Of a stretch of 64,000 bases of DNA, positions 1-9,381 are shown piece by piece. The position numbers and the translations under genes were made by a program. The stretch lies in assembly GCF_002105535.1 (NCBI RefSeq), contig NZ_CP015848.1:1178907-1242906 (forward strand). Reading direction: 5' to 3'. Source of the stretch: Magnetospirillum sp. ME-1. GTDB taxonomy: Bacteria > Pseudomonadota > Alphaproteobacteria > Rhodospirillales > Magnetospirillaceae. Below the pieces are notes generated by a model that was not told the origin of the DNA, made no database searches, and saw only the letters and a list, made by a program, of their open reading frames with translations. Numbering within the stretch: position 1 is the stretch's first letter; the number at the start of each line of letters is the position of its first letter.

Positions 1-558
1 GACAGCGCCATGGTGGCCACCTTAAGCGGAGGTGCCGCGCCGCTGCTGCAATCCCTGATCGCCGCCGCCGGCCCCGCCGCCCGCGCGCTGGCCGAGCTGG
101 GCGCCCTGGACCTGCCGCCGGCCGCGGCGCTCGAGCGCGACCGTCTGGCCCAGGTGGTGCACCTGGTCGGCAATGACCTGCCGGGCCTGACGCTGACCGT
201 GGATCCGGTGGAAAATCGCGGCTTCGAATACCATACCGGCCTGTCCTTCACCCTGTTCGCCCGCAATATCGGCGCCGAGCTGGGACGTGGCGGACGGTAC
301 AAGGGCGGGGGCGAGCCGGCTACCGGCGCCACCGTGTTCATGGATTCGGTTCTCGCCGCTTTGCCGGGGCCCAAGCTGCCCAGGCGGCTGTTCGTTCCGG
401 CGGGGACGCCCCGGGCCTGGGCCCAGGCGTTCCGCGCCCAGGGCTGGGTGACGGTGTCGGGGCTGGACCCCGCCGCCGATCCGAAAGTGGAAGCAAGGCG
501 TCAGGGCTGCGGGCATCGCCTCGGCCCCGACGGTATCGTTGACGTGGAATTAGGTTAG
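1..558 (+). CDS. hisZ: ATP phosphoribosyltransferase regulatory subunit HisZ (C-terminal part)
   Basis: HisZ is a catalytically dead histidyl-tRNA synthetase paralogue that partners the short form of HisG in the first step of histidine synthesis. The reading frame is already open at base 1, so the N-terminal part lies outside the window; about 185 residues are seen. Visible features are the class II synthetase-like core segment FEYHTG, and the glycine-rich [10 protein letters not shown] followed by [10 protein letters not shown]. The stop codon lies only 10 bases before purA, which suggests one transcription unit. The purA neighbour and the lack of the histidyl-tRNA synthetase anticodon-binding tail support HisZ over HisS. 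Assignment is by eye from motifs. Confidence 0.85.
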   Translation, partial: DSAMVATLSGGAAPLLQSLIAAAGPAARALAELGALDLPPAAALERDRLAQVVHLVGNDLPGLTLTVDPVENRGFEYHTGLSFTLFARNIGAELGRGGRYKGGGEPATGATVFMDSVLAALPGPKLPRRLFVPAGTPRAWAQAFRAQGWVTVSGLDPAADPKVEARRQGCGHRLGPDGIVDVELG

Positions 559-568
559 GGGACGAGTA

Positions 569-1858
<1,290 letters not shown>

Positions 1859-1928
1859 GCCGGCGCTGCGAAATTCCTGAGCGATCTGATTGTAGGACGG
1901 CCTTTCCGCCTTTAGACTGAGAAGCAGT

Positions 1929-1950
1929 CCGGCCCCGTCACCGGGGCCGG
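1929..1950 (+). other. Perfect 9-bp stem-loop between purA and the pseudokinase gene
   Basis: CCGGCCCCG (1929-1937) and CGGGGCCGG (1942-1950) form a perfect stem with a four-base loop. There is no T-tract on the plus strand. It may be a weak terminator for purA or a leader structure just ahead of the ribosome binding site of the next gene. The function is inferred only. Confidence 0.5.
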
Positions 1951-1966
1951 CCCATGGAAGGGGCAG

Positions 1967-4057
1967 ATGTCGGAAATCGACGAGGCCGAGATCGAGACAG
2001 AGATCGATCCGGCCGAGGACGAGGATGGCGATGACGTCAAGGTGGAGGTGGTCAAGCAGACCGGTCCACCCGGGGTTCTGCGCGACCGCTTCACTATCCG
2101 TTCCAACCAGCCCTTGCCCGAATTGTCGACGCCCTCGGCCGATGCCTTCGTCGCCGAGGACAAGCGCGATCCCAGCCGTGCCCTGTTCGGCCTGATCTGC
2201 AAGCCAGAGCTGCCGCCCCGCGTCAACGTGATGCGGGCCCTGAAGGGGGTGTCCTCGCCCGGCCTGATGCAGTTGGTGGAGTGGGGGCCCATGAGCTGGC
2301 CGCCCGCCGGCCGCCAGTGCATGACCGTGGTCTATGAACGTCCGGCCGGGAACCGGGTGATGACGTCGCTGCGCGGCGAGATTCCGCGTATCGACGAGTA
2401 CCAGATCACCAAGCGGGTGGTGGAGCCGCTGACCGCGGCGCTGAAGGAAATGGACGGGCGTGGCGTTCCCCATCGCTCCATCCGGCCCACCAACATGTTC
2501 TGGGGCGACGGCAACGGCGAACGGATCGCCTTCGGCGATTGCGTCTGCGCGCCCCCGGCCTTCGACCAGCCGGTGCTGTTCGAGACGGTGGAATCGGGCA
2601 TGTGCACCCCCATCGCGCGGGGCAGCGGCGACCACACCGAGGACTTCTATGCGATGGGGGTCACCATCGCCTTCCTGATCCTGGGGCGCAATCCGGCGGC
2701 GGGGCTCAGCGACGACGCCATCCTGGCGGCCAAGATCCAGCAGGGCAGCTACAATCTGCTGATCGGCGACGAGCGGCTGTCGCTGCCCATCATCGAACTG
2801 CTGAAGGGCCTCTTGTGCGACGACGGCTCGCAGCGCTGGGACATCGAGGATTTGGATCTCTGGCTGTCGGGGCGCCGCATGTCGCCGCTGCAGCCCAGGG
2901 GCGAGAAGCGGGCGGCGCGCGGCTTTCCCTTCATGGGCAAGGAGTACTTCAACGGCCGCGAACTGTCCCAGGCCATGGCCAAGAACTGGGACCAGGCCAT
3001 CCCGCCGGTGGTCGAGGGCAAGCTGGAACTGTGGCTGCGCCGCGCCGTCGAGGACAAGGACAAGGCCAACGTGGTGGCGGAAGTGGTGCGCATGGCGCTC
3101 AACTCGTCCACCGACAAGAAAAGCTCCACCGATCTGATGCTGTGCAAGATCCTGATCCTGTTGGATCAGGCCGCGCCCATCCGCTACAAGGGCTTCAACG
3201 CCATGCCCGATGGCTTCGGCTCGGCCCTGGCGGCGGTGATGGCGTCGCGCGGCGATACCAGGCTGCTGACCGAGATCATCCTGCGCGAGGTGCCGCGCCT
3301 GTGGTTCGAGATGCGCGGCGAGTACCAGCCCGACAACTCGCTGATGGAATCCAACTTCAAGGAATTGCGCTCGTACCTGACCCAGACCGGCATGGGGTAC
3401 GGGCTGGAGCGCTGCCTGTACGAGCTGAACGACGCGCTGCCCTGCCAGAGCCTGCTGCTGGGCGAGGAATACGTGGTCGAGGTCAAGGAATTGCTGCCGG
3501 CCCTCAACGTGGCGGCGGCCAAACGCACCGACGGCAAGCAGATCCCCGTGGACCGCCACATCGCCGCCTTCCTCGGCGCCCGCATGCGCTCGGACATCGA
3601 CCGCAACCTCACGGCGCTCAACGATTCCAATTCCAGCGTGGCCATGATGGGGGCGCTGAACCTGTTCGCCGTGCTGCAATACCGTCTGGGCCCCGAATCC
3701 CTGCCCGGCCTGGCCGCCTGGGTGGGCGTGATGATCGCCCCCATCGTCCAGGGCTTCCACGGCCGCGAGAAGCGCAAGGAACTGGAAAAGGAAATCCCCA
3801 GGCTGGTGCGCAAGGGCTCGGTGGTGGAGATCTACAACCTGCTGGAAAACGTCGACGAGCGGGTGCGCGACGAGCAGGAATTCACCTTCGCCCAGGCCCA
3901 GTACGCCGCCGCCGAGGAGGAGATCAAGCACATCTTGATGGAAACCGAGGAGCGCGCCGCCGAGGCCGACAAGATCGGACGCCAGACGGCGGCGGTCACC
4001 GGCATCATCGTGGCCATGATCACCGCGTCCATCGTGGTGATCTCAGCGGTTTTTTAG
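1967..4057 (+). CDS. Tail-anchored protein with a degenerate protein kinase domain (pseudokinase)
   Basis: A 696-residue protein starting after AAGGGGCAG. The first 45 residues are strongly acidic. Residues about 60-300 have the layout of a Ser/Thr protein kinase: a hinge-like VVYERPAG, then HRSIRPTN at about residue 167 where active kinases have HRDxxxxN, and IAFGDCV near residue 188 in place of DFG. A helix-F-like DFYAMGVTIAFLILG follows. The catalytic aspartates are therefore missing, so phosphotransfer is unlikely. The middle 350 residues are helical and not recognised. A single hydrophobic segment (about 672-695) closes the protein, so it is probably tail-anchored with the kinase fold in the cytoplasm. 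No partner is evident apart from the following membrane protein gene. Confidence 0.7.
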   Translation: MSEIDEAEIETEIDPAEDEDGDDVKVEVVKQTGPPGVLRDRFTIRSNQPLPELSTPSADAFVAEDKRDPSRALFGLICKPELPPRVNVMRALKGVSSPGLMQLVEWGPMSWPPAGRQCMTVVYERPAGNRVMTSLRGEIPRIDEYQITKRVVEPLTAALKEMDGRGVPHRSIRPTNMFWGDGNGERIAFGDCVCAPPAFDQPVLFETVESGMCTPIARGSGDHTEDFYAMGVTIAFLILGRNPAAGLSDDAILAAKIQQGSYNLLIGDERLSLPIIELLKGLLCDDGSQRWDIEDLDLWLSGRRMSPLQPRGEKRAARGFPFMGKEYFNGRELSQAMAKNWDQAIPPVVEGKLELWLRRAVEDKDKANVVAEVVRMALNSSTDKKSSTDLMLCKILILLDQAAPIRYKGFNAMPDGFGSALAAVMASRGDTRLLTEIILREVPRLWFEMRGEYQPDNSLMESNFKELRSYLTQTGMGYGLERCLYELNDALPCQSLLLGEEYVVEVKELLPALNVAAAKRTDGKQIPVDRHIAAFLGARMRSDIDRNLTALNDSNSSVAMMGALNLFAVLQYRLGPESLPGLAAWVGVMIAPIVQGFHGREKRKELEKEIPRLVRKGSVVEIYNLLENVDERVRDEQEFTFAQAQYAAAEEEIKHILMETEERAAEADKIGRQTAAVTGIIVAMITASIVVISAVF

Positions 4058-4125
4058 GGCGCTCCGCCTGACCTCGAATGCCCGCGGCATTGCCATCGGC
4101 GGGCCGTGGTGCCATGCTTCGGCCC

Positions 4126-4623
4126 ATGGCAAAGAAAATGTCAGCAGTGGAACAGGCGCGTGCGGCGGCGGCGGCGAAGAAAGCCGGTGCCGGCGGCGGC
4201 GGAATCAACAAGGGCGTGGTCCTGATGGTCCTGGCCGCCCTGGTGCCGTTCTCGCTGCCCACCGTGGCCCTGGTGGGCTTCGGCATGCTGCCGACGCTGG
4301 CGTCGTGGGCCACCGAGAAGGGGCCCAACAAGTACGCCTTCCTGTGCGTCGGCGGCCTGAACTTCGCCGGCGTTTTCCCCTACCTCTTCACTCTGTGGTT
4401 CGGCGTCCATACCCTGGACGAGGCGCTGCGCATGCTGACCGATCCGGTCATGCTGATGACCGCCTATGGCTGTTCCGCCATCGGCTGGGGCATCTACGCC
4501 GCCATGCCGCCCATGGTGGCCAGCTATCTGGCCGCCACCGGCCAGCGCCGGGTTAACAACCTCAAGGCGGCCCAGAAGAAGCTGATCGAGGATTGGGGCG
4601 ACGAGGTTGCCAAGAAGGGGTGA
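4126..4623 (+). CDS. Small integral membrane protein, function unknown
   Basis: About 165 residues if translation begins at MAKKMSAVEQ; ATGs at 4078, 4114 and 4138 are alternatives because no start has a strong ribosome binding site. After an alanine/glycine/lysine-rich N-terminus (AAAAAKKAGAGGGG) there are three likely membrane helices: GVVLMVLAALVPFSLPTVAL, a segment around FLCVGGLNFAGVFPYLFTLW, and a segment around MLMTAYGCSAIGWGIYAAMP. A charged cytosolic tail follows. It lies 68 bases after the pseudokinase gene on the same strand and ends before a bidirectional terminator, so the two may form one operon. I do not recognise the family. Confidence 0.65.
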   Translation: MAKKMSAVEQARAAAAAKKAGAGGGGINKGVVLMVLAALVPFSLPTVALVGFGMLPTLASWATEKGPNKYAFLCVGGLNFAGVFPYLFTLWFGVHTLDEALRMLTDPVMLMTAYGCSAIGWGIYAAMPPMVASYLAATGQRRVNNLKAAQKKLIEDWGDEVAKKG

Positions 4624-4645
4624 GGCATTCCGAAAGGTCCGGCAT

Positions 4646-4680
4646 GAAAAAACCCCCGACCACCGGCCGGGGGTTTTTTC
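4646..4680. terminator. Bidirectional intrinsic terminator
   Basis: The arm AAAAAACCCCCG (4647-4658) pairs with CGGGGGTTTTTT (4668-4679) around a nine-base loop. The A-run and T-run on either side make it a Rho-independent terminator in both directions. It serves the membrane protein gene on the left and rpoH arriving from the right. Confidence 0.93.
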
Positions 4681-4697
4681 ATGGTTTCTGACCGGTC

Positions 4698-5588
4698 TTA
4701 CGCCCGGTTCTGGGATTCCGCCTGGGCCGAGGCGGACTTGACCGACTTCTGCAGCTTCTCGAAGGCGCGCACCTCGATCTGGCGCACCCTTTCCCGCGAG
4801 ATGCCGTAGCGCTGGGACAGGTCCTCCAGGGTGGCCGGCTCCTCGGTCAGGCGACGCTGGACCAGGATGGCCCGTTCGCGGTCGTTGAGCGCGGCCAGGG
4901 CGCTGGTCAGCATCTGCCGGCGCTGGCCCAGTTCCTCGCGCTCGCCCAGTTCGGTCTCCTGGTCCTCGTGGTCGTCCACCAGCCAGTCCTGCCATTCGCC
5001 CTCGCCCTCGGCGCGCACCGGCGCGTTCAGGGAGTGGTCGGGGCTGGACAGCCGCCGGTTCATGGTGACGACCTCGTCCTCGGTGACGTCCAGCTTGGTG
5101 GCGATCATGGCCACGTTCTCGGCGGACATGTCGCCTTCCTCGATGGCCTGCATCTGGCCCTTGAGCTTGCGCAGGTTGAAGAACAGCTTCTTCTGGGCGG
5201 CGGTGGTGCCCATCTTCACCAGCGACCAGGAATGCAGGATGTATTCCTGGATGGCGGCGCGGATCCACCACATGGCGTAGGTGGCCAGCCGGAAGCCCCG
5301 TTCGGGGTCGAAGCGGCGCACCGCCTGCATCATGCCGACATTGCCTTCGCTGATCAGCTCGCCCAGCGGCAGGCCATAGCCGCGATAGCCCATGGCGATC
5401 TTGGCCACCAGGCGCAGATGGCTGGTCACCAGCCGGTTGGCCGCCGGCAGGTCGCCGTGCTCACGGAAGCGCTTGGCCAGGAGGTATTCCTCCTCGGGCG
5501 GCAGCATGGGGAACTTGCGGATGTCCTGAAGGTACCGGGTCAGGTTGCCTTCCGGCGCGAGCGACAGACTGGAAGCGATTGCCGTCAT
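4698..5588 (-). CDS. rpoH: RNA polymerase heat-shock sigma factor RpoH (sigma-32)
   Basis: Directs RNA polymerase to heat-shock promoters. The 296 residues are the normal length. Region 2 is clear, with YAMWWIRAAIQEYIL for -10 recognition and melting, and it is followed by the RpoH box QKKLFFNLRKLK that separates RpoH from RpoD/RpoS. Region 4 ends with the helix-turn-helix GISRERVRQIEVRAFEKLQ, which contacts the -35 element. The start is supported by AGAGGAG eight bases upstream. Its 3' end faces the shared terminator at 4646-4680. The 128 bases upstream, before rluD ends, should hold its promoter, but I see no unambiguous -35/-10 pair. Confidence 0.97.
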   Translation of the reverse strand: MTAIASSLSLAPEGNLTRYLQDIRKFPMLPPEEEYLLAKRFREHGDLPAANRLVTSHLRLVAKIAMGYRGYGLPLGELISEGNVGMMQAVRRFDPERGFRLATYAMWWIRAAIQEYILHSWSLVKMGTTAAQKKLFFNLRKLKGQMQAIEEGDMSAENVAMIATKLDVTEDEVVTMNRRLSSPDHSLNAPVRAEGEGEWQDWLVDDHEDQETELGEREELGQRRQMLTSALAALNDRERAILVQRRLTEEPATLEDLSQRYGISRERVRQIEVRAFEKLQKSVKSASAQAESQNRA

Positions 5589-5716
5589 CGTCTCATCTCC
5601 TCTTACCGTGCGGAGGGTTTTCCCTCGTTTGCGGACCGGCCCATCAGAAAGCCGTCCGTCGTCACCGGTTGATGAGACGATAATGTCATAGCTCTGAGCT
5701 CAAGTATAGGTGAATT

Positions 5717-6700
5717 TTATAGAACCTCTAAAATCTGGATCAATTCATTGATATCAAGTGGCATGCAGCTTTCGAAGTGGGCATCATATCCTTTAGTAGG
5801 ATGGGAAAAACCAAGTAGGTAGGCATGAAGGGCCTGGCGCGGGAAACCGGTCACTGCCTCCCTCACCTCAGGTGGTAGGACCACTCGCCGGTTACCGCGA
5901 ATGCGCCCATAGACGGAATCCCCGATCAGGGGGTGGCCGATGCTGGTCATATGGACGCGGATCTGATGGGTACGTCCCGTCGCCAGCCGGCATTCCACCA
6001 GACTGACGGCCCCGGCGGCGAAACTCTTCAGCACCCGGTAGCGGGTCAGGGCCGGCTTGCCGCCGGACTTGACCACGGCCATCTTCTTGCGGTCGTTGGG
6101 GTTGCGGCCGATATTGCCCTCGATCTCGCCCTGGCGGGGGCTGGGCGTGCCCCAGACCAGGGCCCAGTAGGCGCGCTCCAGGGTATGGGCGGCGAATTGG
6201 GCCGACAGGCCGCGATGGGCGGCGTCGGTCTTGGCGGCCACCAGCAGGCCGCTGGTGTCCTTGTCGATGCGATGCACGATGCCGGGGCGCCGCACGCCGC
6301 CGATGCCGGCCAGGGACTCGCCGCAATGGGCCAGCAGGGCGTTGACCAGGGTCTCGTCGGGATTGCCGGGGGCGGGGTGGACCACCATGCCCGGCGGCTT
6401 GTCGATGACGATGAGATCCTCGTCCTCGTAGACCACGTTGAGCGCGATATCCTGGGCTTCGGGCTCGGCGGGGGCGTCGGGGGGGACCTCGACGGCGAAG
6501 CGCTGGCCGGGTTTGACCCTCAGCGAGGCGTCGGATATGGTCGTGGCCTCCAGGCTGACCCGGCCGTCCTCGATCAGCGCCTTGATGCGGGTGCGCGACA
6601 GGTCCGGCAGGCGGGCCGCCAGCCAGCGGTCCAGCCGGGTACCGGCCTCCTCGGCCTCGACGGCGGCGGGGGAAAGGTGCTGGGTCACGGGACTGTCCAT
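5717..6700 (-). CDS. rluD: Ribosomal large subunit pseudouridine synthase, RluD type
   Basis: Isomerises uridines in 23S rRNA (RluD modifies helix 69). About 327 residues from MDSPVTQHL. An N-terminal S4-like RNA-binding domain (about 20-85, TRLDRWLAARLPDLSRTRIK) precedes the RsuA/RluD catalytic domain. Within that domain, GIVHRIDKDTSGLL contains the catalytic aspartate and GRTHQIRVHMTSIGHPLIGD is the second signature. The open frame runs on upstream to about 7609, but that stretch lies under other genes and the S4 domain begins right after this ATG, so I place the start here. It is divergent from the next gene with a 27-base gap. RluA/RluC are close relatives; RluD fits best because of the S4 domain and the HRIDKDTSG form. 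Confidence 0.92.
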   Translation of the reverse strand: MDSPVTQHLSPAAVEAEEAGTRLDRWLAARLPDLSRTRIKALIEDGRVSLEATTISDASLRVKPGQRFAVEVPPDAPAEPEAQDIALNVVYEDEDLIVIDKPPGMVVHPAPGNPDETLVNALLAHCGESLAGIGGVRRPGIVHRIDKDTSGLLVAAKTDAAHRGLSAQFAAHTLERAYWALVWGTPSPRQGEIEGNIGRNPNDRKKMAVVKSGGKPALTRYRVLKSFAAGAVSLVECRLATGRTHQIRVHMTSIGHPLIGDSVYGRIRGNRRVVLPPEVREAVTGFPRQALHAYLLGFSHPTKGYDAHFESCMPLDINELIQILEVL

Positions 6701-6727
6701 CCGCGAACAGGGATTGAAGCTGGGATT

Positions 6728-7057
6728 ATGAAAGCGATCAAGGCGTTGGTGGTGTTCCTGGGGGTGCTGCTGCTGGCCGGTCTCGGCCTCCTCGGCTATG
6801 GGCTTTACAGCAAAGCGCCGATGAAGGGAACGCCCACGGCCCAGTCGGGCGGTTCCGTCCTTGCTCCGGTGGCGGAATTCGGCCAACTGGCCGTGCCGGT
6901 TCCGGCCGGATCGCGCATCGAGCAGATGGTGGTGGCGGGCGAGCGGGTTGTGCTGCGCCTGTCCGGCGGCGGGCCCGAGCGCATCCTGGTGCTCGACCCC
7001 GGCCAGGGCAAGGTGGCGGGCAGTTTCGCGCTGACCCCCGAGCCGGCCGTCCGCTAG
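6728..7057 (+). CDS. Small single-helix membrane-anchored protein
   Basis: A 109-residue protein. Residues 4-27 are hydrophobic (ALVVFLGVLLLAGLGLLGYG), forming either an uncleaved membrane anchor or a signal peptide. The remaining part is a small beta-rich domain with VPVPAGSRIEQMVVAGERVV and RILVLDPGQGKV. I infer that this domain faces the periplasm. It lies 22 bases upstream of the JAMM peptidase gene, so the two are likely co-transcribed. I recognise no named family. Confidence 0.75.
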   Translation: MKAIKALVVFLGVLLLAGLGLLGYGLYSKAPMKGTPTAQSGGSVLAPVAEFGQLAVPVPAGSRIEQMVVAGERVVLRLSGGGPERILVLDPGQGKVAGSFALTPEPAVR

Positions 7058-7078
7058 AGGCGCGGGGGCAGCGGGCGC

Positions 7079-7549
7079 ATGCTGGTCCTCTCGGCGCAAC
7101 AGATGGCCGACATCGCCGCCGCCGCCGAATCCGCCTGGCCGGCCGAGGGCTGTGGCCTGCTGATCGGCAAGGGGCGGCGGGTGATCACCGTCACCCGGGT
7201 GATGAATGCCGACAATCTTTTGAAATCCCAAGGCAACGACCGCTTCGAGCTGGACCCGAAAATCCGCTTCGAGGCCGAGCGCCTGGTGCGCGGAACCAGG
7301 GAGCGGGTGTTGGGCCACTGGCACTCCCATCCCGACGGCAGCGCCCAACCCTCGGCCACCGATCTTGCCCAGGCCTGGGAGCCCGATCTGATCTGGCTGA
7401 TCGTCGGAACCGCCGCCGATTCTGAGGGGCGCCCCCAAGCCGTCCAGATGCTTGCCCACCGCCTGGACCGGGACAGCGGGCGGGTCTTTCCCGTCCGCAT
7501 GGAAACAGCGGAAAAAAGGGCTTGCCAGGCCGCCCGCTTTCCGACATAA
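7079..7549 (+). CDS. JAB1/MPN (JAMM) metallopeptidase-like protein
   Basis: A 156-residue protein of the JAB/MPN fold, zinc hydrolases that include deubiquitinase-like and Mec+/prokaryotic isopeptidases. The JAMM zinc motif is complete: a glutamate in PAEGCGLLIG (about residue 24), then GHWHSHPDG with the two histidine ligands and SATD with the aspartate (about 80-97). It is a stand-alone domain without fused ThiS or E1-like partners, and no ubiquitin-like or E1-like gene is nearby. The substrate cannot be inferred. It ends just before tRNA-Glu. Confidence 0.85.
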   Translation: MLVLSAQQMADIAAAAESAWPAEGCGLLIGKGRRVITVTRVMNADNLLKSQGNDRFELDPKIRFEAERLVRGTRERVLGHWHSHPDGSAQPSATDLAQAWEPDLIWLIVGTAADSEGRPQAVQMLAHRLDRDSGRVFPVRMETAEKRACQAARFPT

Positions 7550-7570
7550 AGCGGGCCTCGCGCCTCTTAC

Positions 7571-7646
7571 GTCCCCATCGTCTAGAGGCCTAGGACACCG
7601 CCCTCTCACGGCGGTAACCGGGGTTCGAATCCCCGTGGGGACGCCA
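7571..7646 (+). tRNA. tRNA-Glu (anticodon CTC)
   Basis: The acceptor strand GTCCCC pairs with GGGGAC, followed by G and an encoded CCA. The anticodon arm CCGCC-CTCTCAC-GGCGG presents CTC, which reads GAG glutamate codons. The T arm CCGGG-GTTCGAAT-CCCCG is intact. The 3' part (7600-7646) is repeated at 31745-31791 and is the attachment site of the integrated element. Because the element supplies this 3' end, the tRNA remains functional after integration. Confidence 0.97.
7600..7646 (+). repeat. attL: left direct repeat of the island (tRNA-Glu 3' end)
   Basis: The 47 bases covering the anticodon loop to CCA of tRNA-Glu are identical to 31745-31791 except for T7615 against C31760. Placement at a tRNA 3' end next to a tyrosine integrase-bearing element is the usual arrangement for attachment sites. 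Confidence 0.92.
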
Positions 7647-7681
7647 GCGATTTCAATGAGTTAGCCGAATTTGAAATGCCC

Positions 7682-7704
7682 AGTACCCAGTCTGGTGCCT
7701 AGTC
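7682..7704 (+). repeat. Putative integrase arm-type site, left end
   Basis: A 23-base block beginning AGTACCCAGTC matches 31605-31627 at 20 of 23 positions in the same orientation. Both copies lie inside the element, close to its ends. That is where tyrosine integrase arm-binding sites are expected; binding itself is inferred. Confidence 0.55.
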
Positions 7705-7988
7705 GTATGGTCGCGGATTAGGCCGGATTGGCGTGGACTGCGCATGGCTAGATTGTTTCCGCCGTGGGTGTGACGCCCTGGCCAAATGAAGATCAACCTT
7801 ACAGATGTGGGCCACGCAGATGTGCGTCGGTGCAGCGATGCCTGCCAGGACACCGCCGTCGTGGAGGTGGGCATCGCGGGATGAGCCATGGGAAGGGCAA
7901 TAGTCCGTCACTATTCGTGGCTAGACACATCAATCGGCGCCCGAGCAGTGTTAACGCAGACCGATGACCTACATCATTGAGGTGGGCG
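7705..7988. other. Non-coding left end of the island
   Basis: No convincing gene is seen. Short open frames on both strands lack ribosome binding sites and plausible protein sequence. A GCGTGGACTGC at about 7730 resembles the core of the 19-base repeats near the right end of the island (31647-31728). Confidence 0.4.
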
Positions 7989-8177
7989 ATGGCCGGGGCG
8001 GAAGATGAGGGCTGTCCACTACGTAGCGCGCTAAAGGCGGTAGAGAGTTTCGATGAGCTCTGGCCGGGCCTGGGGTGTGCCATCCATGGGGAGTGTGACC
8101 ACCGCAACCTTTGCGCAGAAGAGGCAATGGCCGTCATACAAAGAAACTCTGACCGAATGCCCTCCTCTGACGATTGA
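7989..8177 (+). CDS. Possible small cysteine-containing protein
   Basis: A 62-residue open frame starting MAGAEDEGCPLRSALKAVES. It is preceded by a fair ribosome binding site (GAGGTGGGCG directly before ATG). It contains four cysteines (GCPLR, GCAIHGECDH, NLCAEE), a pattern that could bind metal. No family is recognised and its coding status is uncertain. It sits alone at the left end of the island. Confidence 0.4.
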   Translation: MAGAEDEGCPLRSALKAVESFDELWPGLGCAIHGECDHRNLCAEEAMAVIQRNSDRMPSSDD

Positions 8178-8335
8178 TGCCGCTGATCACGGGGCGCGAT
8201 CCCCACCCAGAAGTTGGATGCGCATCAATTCGTTTCAATTCGCTCCGACCTGGCGCCCTGAGATTTAACCGCCATTAACCAGCCACAATGTAGGGTCAGG
8301 TTCCTGGGGTTCCATCTGTCCAAAGATCGAAGGCC

Positions 8336-8536
8336 ATGAACAACTCTTTGCTCGAACTCATCGCTGATGCCGTTGAAGCTGCCAAGGCTGGCGGCATGTC
8401 CCGCGCCATTGCGCTCGACTACGCAACCACGGCCATCCAGCAGACCGAGGCCGACATGCCCTATCTTGTTGCTCGCCGCATTGCCGAGGGGCTGCTGCCT
8501 GACGCTGGTGACGTTGAGTGCGGGATTGCCGCGTAG
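8336..8536 (+). CDS. Small hypothetical protein of the island
   Basis: A 66-residue, mainly helical, acidic protein (MNNSLLELIADAVEAAKAGG). The sequence looks like a real small phage/plasmid accessory protein, with balanced composition and regular amphipathic helices. The upstream GAAGG is close to the ATG. It has no recognised domain. It is followed by a 318-base non-coding stretch containing DnaA-box-like sites. Confidence 0.5.
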   Translation: MNNSLLELIADAVEAAKAGGMSRAIALDYATTAIQQTEADMPYLVARRIAEGLLPDAGDVECGIAA

Positions 8537-8854
8537 AGCAAGACTGGTGCCTATATATTAAGTAGGCAATAGAACGGGGGCACATTTACCCACAGAAGCT
8601 GTGGATAACTCTGTCGAAAATTCTCAATCCCGCTCTCTGATGCGCAGCAATCCGCGCCTGTCAGCTGTCTGCTCAGATCTTAAGCAGGCCGAATTTTCGC
8701 GGTTGCGAGCCTGTTGCAGTGCGAATGTTAAGCAAAGATTACTACGGCTTTGAGGCTGTGAATAACTGTGAAACACAGGCTGTAGCCGCAGATCATTTGC
8801 CTGAGCAGCTGGGCGGTAAATTACGGCTGTAAGGACGCAGCAATATATCTGGCG
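8537..8854. other. Non-coding stretch with two DnaA-box-like sequences
   Basis: No gene is seen in these 318 bases. They contain TGTGGATAA at 8600-8608, which is an exact reverse complement of the TTATCCACA DnaA box. TGTGAATAA at 8757-8765 is one base different. The composition is less GC-rich than the neighbours. It separates rightward from leftward genes, so it must at least hold divergent or convergent regulatory signals. A role in replication is speculative. Confidence 0.45.
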
Positions 8855-9061
8855 CTAGTTCACCCGATCATCCGGCCCAGGCTCTGAGCGCAGCAGTTCC
8901 GCAGCAGCAAGACTGATCTGGCTCCAGATGGACCAGCCCGCCATATCACCATTCGCCTTGAACGCCTGCGCCCGCTCGGCAGCATAGGACGAAGCTTCCT
9001 TGCGGTGACTGTGGATCAGCAGGGCGGCAGAGCGCCAGATGTCGGGATCGGTGATCAACAT
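8855..9061 (-). CDS. Small hypothetical protein, DUF6961-like
   Basis: A 68-residue protein, MLITDPDIWRSAALLIHSHR onward, with RAQAFKANGDMAGWSIWSQI. The pattern of an N-terminal D-x-W helix, an alanine-rich AAERA segment, GD and W-x-x-I is typical of short proteins found in alphaproteobacterial mobile elements (annotated DUF6961, as far as I recall). The start is supported by AGAGGG. It is the last gene in a leftward run of small genes. Function is unknown. Confidence 0.65.
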   Translation of the reverse strand: MLITDPDIWRSAALLIHSHRKEASSYAAERAQAFKANGDMAGWSIWSQISLAAAELLRSEPGPDDRVN

Positions 9062-9113
9062 GCCCTCTATCCATTTCCGTAAACGCCTGCATAGGCGAGG
9101 CGCGTCCTGATCG

Positions 9114-9368
9114 TCACGGGACGGGTTTGTGGATCAACGCTTCAATGGCTATGGCGCAATCTTCAGCAGTGGTTCTAGGATCGACATGCAGCCCAGCACG
9201 AATCATCTCGGCCATATCACGCAATGCCTTCTCCCGTTCTTCGCGGGCGACGAAGCGGAGGGCCTGGGCGGTGATGCTCTGAATTGCGGTGATGGGCTCC
9301 TTCGCCGTTACCGCCTTATACACGCTCCACGCAAGCTCAATCCCGAGGTCATCAAACCTGTCTGCCAT
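9114..9368 (-). CDS. Small hypothetical helical protein
   Basis: 84 residues from MADRFDDLG, chosen because AGAGGAAG lies six bases upstream; the longer open frame upstream overlaps the preceding gene and looks like noise. The sequence is helical and charged, with AREEREKALRDMAEMIRAG. The gene start lies inside or next to the 3' end of the upstream gene (9382-9624), suggesting one operon. No domain is recognised. Confidence 0.6.
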   Translation of the reverse strand: MADRFDDLGIELAWSVYKAVTAKEPITAIQSITAQALRFVAREEREKALRDMAEMIRAGLHVDPRTTAEDCAIAIEALIHKPVP

Positions 9369-9381
9369 CAATATCTTCCTC

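Noticed and set aside
6701-7609. N-terminal extension of the rluD frame up to 7609
   Set aside because: The stretch is antisense to two supported genes and tRNA-Glu; the S4 domain begins right after the ATG at 6700.
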